Source: Scleropages formosus
Taxonomy: Eukaryota > Chordata > Actinopteri > Osteoglossiformes > Osteoglossidae
NCBI RefSeq assembly: GCF_900964775.1
Contig: NC_041813.1
Coordinates: forward strand, 32,552,960-32,616,959
Reading direction: 5' to 3'
DNA: 64,000 bases
Part shown: piece by piece, positions 58,873 to 64,000 of the stretch
How positions within the stretch are numbered: position 1 is the first letter of the stretch
How the letters are laid out: each line of letters starts with the position of its first letter
The notes under the pieces: model-generated
The model's input: the letters and a program-made list of their open reading frames with translations, nothing else
What the model was told of the DNA's origin: nothing
Databases searched by the model: none
Program-made: the position numbers and the translations under genes

Positions 58873-61800
58873 TGTACTTGCTGCGTGTAACGCTGACACC
58901 CGAGTACAAAGCACCGTCGTCAAGAGAATACGTTACGGCAAGGGGGAACCGCAGATGAAAAATGTTTTTAAAGTATTCTTTTTTTTCTCATAATTTCAGA
59001 TGTTTAGGTGTGCTCAAGTCATGCAACAGGCGTATACCAGAAGCCGTTGAGCCTTCGAGCCTTTGTCGGTACACCAGAGATCCCTGAGGAACCCACTTCT
59101 TCTCACTTCTTCTTTCCTGCTGCAGAAATGTGGTGAAGTTCGCTGCTGTGCTGAATGTTCACAAGACTGCGTTGGATGTATTTCTTCTGTTTCTTTGCTG
59201 GCGACTAATGGACGTTGCGATGGCACTGCTCAACTTGTGACGGATCCCTCTGGTATTCATTTTCATGCCATGGTTCTCCGCAGCGTGCCACCGTGCTGCA
59301 TGCGCTCAGGTGCGTTACGGTTTACAGGCCTTAGCTAGGGAGCGCTGGCACCGGGGAGCAGGATCGCTGGTGGCTGACAGCGGCTGGAAGTGATGACACA
59401 TGCTGGTGATGACTGTCTCGTGGCTGGTGTTGGTCGACTGTGGTCGCTGAGCGCTAAGTCACGTGTTTGTGCGTGTCCTGAGCGGTCACGTATCCGCCGT
59501 TGATGTTTTTTCTATATTATGTTCAAAGAAGAGAATCGCTTCCTCACCAGGAGCTACAAGATGGCAAAGTCTGAACGAAAGGTTGATCGAGGGCTCAACT
59601 GCCGAGCTTAATTTCCTGCGCAAGTAGGACCGGTCGGGTCTGTATTGCGTAGCCTCTGCCCTCTCCTTGTCGCGCTCTGTCACTCAGTTTTGTGTCAAGG
59701 CTGTGCGTCTGCCTCGCGTTCATGCCTGGAGCTCTGCTCTCCCCACTATTCCCAGAATAAGCGCACTTTGTAAGCGCACCTTCGGGCTGCATGAAGTGTG
59801 CATATACAGTGTCTCCAGTGTCTTTTGGTACTCGTGAACATATGTCATGTCCTTTTTTATGTCCAGCATCATGCGCTTTTTGTAAAATACAGGGTGCGTG
59901 AACTTGCACTGTATTTTGCTCTGGAGGATTTCAAACGCTTGGCAGGATGTGTGTGAAATATTCAAGTTATGCCAGGTTCTACTCCTTCGTGCTTGAGAAT
60001 TTTTTGGTCATCTCAATTTTCATCATGCAGACTAGGGGAAGAGCATTGCGGGGTCAGTGTTCGGGAGCGCCGGGAAAGTCGGCGGCTGCCGTGCCTGGCC
60101 GGCCAAGACAGACCTTTCGCTTTGTTCGTCCGTCTGAACGTTTCGTTCTGGGTGTTCTCCTTGAGTCATAGGTTGCTCCTGAACCCATGGCTGGAGCATC
60201 ACATGCATGCCCTTTCCTCCTTTGGCTTTATCTCGAAAAGTAGAGGGTTCCCGAAGAAACGTGCCTTCGTCCAAGGTTCCTCTCCGAGACCTGGGGGGGC
60301 GTGCGGCTGGTGCGAGAGGGCAGGGGACAGAGGCAGATTGAGAAAGAGAGTGAGAGAAATTGGATGCTCCACTTTTGTGCTGTGAAAGTGGGGCGATCTG
60401 TTCCTTGGAACTTTCCCAGCAAAATTTCCTGGGGACCAAGACACTGAAAATATCCATCTAAATACATGCTCCGTCCTACATAGAGTGAAACGGATAGAGA
60501 GTACGAGAGGGGCACAGTAAGAGTTCCGTAAGTAGGGTACAACATGCATGACCACTGTGTGAACAAGCAGCCCCTTCTAGCCAGCTGAGAAAGCTTGGCT
60601 CGCAGTAACGCTCAGCAGCACTCCTAGAAATAGTTCGAAGGTCAGCTACACAGTGGAGGCCAGAAGGACATAGGACTGAAGAACCTCAGAACAACCTAGA
60701 AAGTGAGAAAGCCGCAAGCAAACGGTGAAGGGAAGCGGACGAAGTGGGCCTGCGGCGTGCCCGAAGGCCTCTTCTCCGCTGGCAAGTTGAACCGCCTGCC
60801 GCATCGCTCCTTTGGCAGGCCCGTGCCGCCAAGGCTCTCGCTCCTGCCAACCGTATGGCTCCGTTGGGCTTCTCTCGCGGCCCCAACGCCGGGCCCTCGT
60901 CCAGACCGTCCTTCCAGCTTTCTCTGTCGTTCGCTATCGTCTATGATCCGATCTCTCGTCATCCTTGCCTCTTTTCCCCTGTACTCTCTGCCCGATATTG
61001 TCTTTAACCTCTCTTGTTCGCTCCCCCGCTCTGAGGCCCTGCTGTGCCTGAGCTCCTCCTCCGTCTCCTCTGGCTTCTACATTTTCATTCCTGAAACATC
61101 CTGTGTGCTTCCATCTCGCCATTCGTGCCCTTTCCTGCTGCTCCAGTGCATTTCACTGCACCTTGCAACCTTCTTTTCCCCTTTTCAAAGCCCCTCTGTG
61201 GCGCTGCCTGCTCCGGCCTCCGTGGCCCCGTTTGCCTCTCTTCTTCTTCTTCTTCTTCTTCTTCCTCCTTTCATCCTCTTCGATCCGATGGCACAGCGGT
61301 AGGCAGAGATGGAATTCGCACTTTAATTTTTCGTTTCCTTCCCCAATTAGTCGGCTCTTTCACGCAGTGGCAGCCCCCGACCCCCTGTGAATTTCTGCAG
61401 CCCTTAACTGCACCGGTGCTCGTGTGGCCAGTTGGGGTGCAGCGTGGCTGATGAGCTGGGCTCGGTGTCCAGGTGTTGTGCAAACATTGTGTTGTCGCTC
61501 TCTAGATTCTTCCTCTTGTCTCATTTGGCGAACGCCTCTCCTCCTTTCTTTTCCTCACCTTCCGACGGCTCATGTCCGGTCAATCGATCTGGCTCATCCC
61601 ACAGCCTGAGGGGCACGTGCATTCATCACGTGTCCCGGACGGTAGCATTCTGAAGCATAACGTGAGCGGTCGTGGCTGTTCCTACAGGTTATTGAAAGAT
61701 GTCCACTTCAGGCTGCAGCTGTTGTGACAAACAGCTACACCAGAAGCAAGGTGCAGCAGGTAGAAGTGGGGTTTTTGTCTGGTACCCTACTCTTCATCAC

Positions 61801-61886
61801 TTGTGTTGGTGTGGTGTGGTGTTCAGGGTCATTACATACAGTGTTGTCCTCTCTGATCTCCTCTTCCTTCTTCTTCTCCTCACCAG

Positions 61887-62429
61887 TGAGTCTCCGGAAA
61901 TGATGCCATTGCCAATGGTGCCACCCGCCTTGTCGCCATGACGATGCCGTTCAGCCCCCTCTCCAGTGATGAGGAGCAGCAAAGGATGCTGGGAAACAGC
62001 CAACACCTATATCCAGGGGCAGAAGACGAGGATGAGGAGGAGGACGAGGGAGAGGAAGATGAGGGCGAGGAAGATGAAGGAGAGGAAGGAGAAGATGATG
62101 ACAATGGAGAGCTGGAGCGGGAAGAGGAAGAAGATGTAGATGAGGACGAAGTGGAGGAAGGAGGGCATCCGCACGGGGACAGGCGCGATGGCCCCAGGCA
62201 ACCGGGCAACGTGGTTGGACGCCAGATGGGAGACAGACAGCTGCGCTCTGGAAATCCAGGATTCGCCGCCAACCCCTATTTGTCCAACCCAGGACCCACT
62301 CACCAGCAACCGAGCAGTCAGGTGCAGCAGCAGCGGAGGCGAGAGCGCAGTGGCAGCGTGGCCCCGTCTGATGACACACACATCTCCATGATGGTGTTCC
62401 GCATCGGCATCCCCGACATCAAACAGACG
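61887..62429 (+). CDS. shank1: SHANK1, first coding exon (partial gene)
   Basis: SHANK proteins are ankyrin/SH3/PDZ/SAM scaffolds of the excitatory postsynapse. This exon begins at an acceptor (AG at 61885-61886), has 51 bases of leader, and the ATG is at 61938 (61938-62429, 164 codons). It starts MTMPFSPLSSDEEQ, comparable to human MTHSPATSEDEE, and ends DDTHISMMVFRIGIPDIKQT, the start of the FERM-like/SPN domain; human SHANK1 has DDAHFSMMVFRIGIPDLHQT there. SHANK2 and SHANK3 differ at this point. The donor is GTCAGT. Between lies an acidic stretch of about 50 residues (62022-62160) not recalled from mammalian SHANK1. The remaining exons, starting with the one that should encode KCLRFNP, lie beyond 64000. 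Confidence 0.9.
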
Positions 62430-64000
62430 GTCAGTCCGCACCTCGGGCCCCCCTCAGGTCCTCTCTCCTGTTCTCGCGCGTGCCGCCTCTGTGCGATACC
62501 CACGTGTGCGTGGGAGCATGATACACTGAGAGGGAGTGCAGAGGTGTGAGGGTGGAGGCAACTCTGGGCACCGTGTGGTTCTTCACACATGACACCTGTA
62601 GCAGACAGTTCTGTAGCAGACGGTTTTGTAAGGAGGAGACGTTGACCCGGGGCGGCGCTGCTCGGGGTGACCCGGCACTTGGATCGAGGAGCACGTTTGT
62701 GGTTTGCCGTTTGGCCTGCGAGCCCCAGGGACTGCGAATGAACGAAACGTACGGCGCGAAGCCCGCGAGCCTCGCCAGCCGGGATCTCGCGTGATGACAC
62801 GCCTTCGGAAGGCCGCTCCTTTCTAGTGCGTTCGTACGGAGTTCTGCCCCCCGTTCAGTCGCACGGCTGTCACATACTGGGTTCATGAGAACACGAGGCC
62901 TTTTGAAACCCAGACTGCTCCCGACCTGCAACACGGACATGGCAGTGCGTGAGAGTTTACGTAAAAAGTCCCGTTGCCGGCTGCCGTCTCAGCTGCTCTG
63001 CGCTCACGTCTTAGTTGAAGGTTCTTTCCCGGGGTCACTTCTGGAATCAAGTGGTTCGGCGCACATTGAGTGTCACCTCAGAGGACTCCCTTTGTACATT
63101 TCTCCGTAACCCTTACTGAACACAGTCAGTGGCCGTACACACGTGTGTGAGAGTAACCCTTGCAGCAGTCAGTGGAGATGGTGGTGATGCCCTAGTGCTC
63201 GCGTGTGCCGATGTGTGGCACCCCTCCAGGATTTCACTGTGTAGCACGTGTTGCAGGCACCACGGAGCAGCGCAGCTGCTCGCTGTCCTGGGACCCCCCG
63301 TAAGTGGACCGGGAAGCGCTCTGCGTTCCTGTGCTAGAAAAAGTGTGCTTCCAGGCTCCCGCGTTCTGATTTATTATTGATCTGTGTGTGCGAGATGCTG
63401 TCTCTCGCCATCTATTATTTATGATTCTGCATTTATTCAGACAAGTTGAGATAAAAGTTTAATTGTGGTGGGTGGGCTGATAACAACAGGGTCACAAGTG
63501 ATGCAGGTTCCACACCCAGGCTGGCTCTGCGTTATCTTCCCCGTGCCTCTTTAGCTCCTGTCATGCTCTCTGTTTGGAACACATGCCCCCGCCCCCGCCC
63601 CCGCCCCCGCCCCCACCCCCTCCTACACCCCCACCTCGTGCTCCCTCAGCGGTCCCAGTGCATTCAGCCTGTTCTACATGTCAGCTAATTTGCCCTCAAT
63701 AAATGCTAATTGCTTGTTAATTGTGTTTTAATGGGATTGCAGAGAGGAGGGCGGTGCGACAGCGTAAATGTTGTAAGTTGAAAGCATAAGGCTCCCCGTG
63801 TCAAAGCCCGCGGCAAACACAGGCGCACCACTTTGTGGTTCCAGTTGAGCACAACCCCAGGCCTGGAGAAAGCTGGGCGTTTGCAGACGTGCAAGAAGCT
63901 GGAAGCGGCAGAATGGACAGAGCACAACCTTCGGCGCCTCGACGGAGTCGGAGGCAGCGGCGCTCATTGCAGCGCTCATCCCAGCGTCACACACGCACAG
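62430..64000 (+). other. shank1 intron, incomplete
   Basis: No exon is seen to the end of the window. It contains the CCCCCG repeat at 63585-63625 and otherwise nothing I can name. Confidence 0.6.
63585..63625. repeat. (CCCCCG)n hexanucleotide repeat
   Basis: About five CCCCCG units in a row, followed by CCCCCACCCCC, lie in the shank1 intron. The minus strand has more than four G5 runs separated by single bases. Confidence 0.9.

Larger units (their letters stand above)
46271..61886. other. 15.6-kb interval between kmt5c and the shank1 coding start
   Basis: No coding gene can be supported. Contents seen: the kmt5c 3' untranslated region with a T run (46686-46713), a possible retroposon tail near 48840-48900, DANA-type and L2-tail fragments (49985-50275), a purine tract (50860-51060), a candidate noncoding exon (51341-51394), a CA run (52048-52073), two family-A SINEs, a TCC run near 56667-56695 and a CTT run near 61240-61265. 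Part is probably the promoter and leader intron of shank1. Confidence 0.5.

Noticed and set aside
62546-63109. Possible second shank1 exon in the right-hand sequence
   Set aside because: The expected KCLRFNP and LNYGLFQP sequence was not found in any frame up to 64000.

Overview
The window looks like vertebrate, teleost-type genomic DNA. It has intron-rich genes with GT-AG splice junctions, long (CA)n/(GT)n microsatellites, tRNA-derived SINEs and an L2-like LINE tail. One SINE family, present three times, resembles repeats I recall from bony-tongue fishes (Osteoglossomorpha). That placement is inference and could not be searched.

Nine protein-coding genes are supported, in this order: slc17a7 (+, vesicular glutamate transporter 1, first coding exon not found), a canonical Ras GTPase with an unusual C-terminus (+), pold1 (-, DNA polymerase delta catalytic subunit), gys1 (+, muscle-type glycogen synthase), aspdh (-, aspartate dehydrogenase domain protein), tmem86b (+, lysoplasmalogenase), hspbp1 (-, Hsp70 nucleotide exchange factor), kmt5c (+, H4K20 methyltransferase with a 5.9-kb last exon), and the first coding exon of shank1 (+, postsynaptic scaffold) running off the right edge as an intron. 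From Ras to kmt5c the strands alternate strictly, giving head-to-head and tail-to-tail pairs. The genes do not form one pathway. They correspond to two blocks of human chromosome 19q: 19q13.33 (SLC17A7, POLD1, GYS1, ASPDH, SHANK1) and 19q13.42 (TMEM86B, HSPBP1, KMT5C).

Region by region: 1-3297 is noncoding with a hierarchical minisatellite; 3298-31043 is gene-dense and GC-rich; 31044-37253 holds the hspbp1/kmt5c head-to-head interval with SINEs, a long hairpin and a LINE fragment; 37254-46270 is kmt5c; 46271-61886 is 15.6 kb in which I support no coding gene; 61887-64000 is the shank1 first coding exon and part of its next intron.

The strongest candidates for something new are (1) the fourth canonical Ras paralogue ending in a CALL box, predicted to be geranylgeranylated, and (2) the giant kmt5c last exon, which adds almost 2,000 residues to a methyltransferase that is about 460 residues in mammals. 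That exon contains internal basic repeats and a spaced array of TQT motifs of the LC8 (dynein light chain) binding type.
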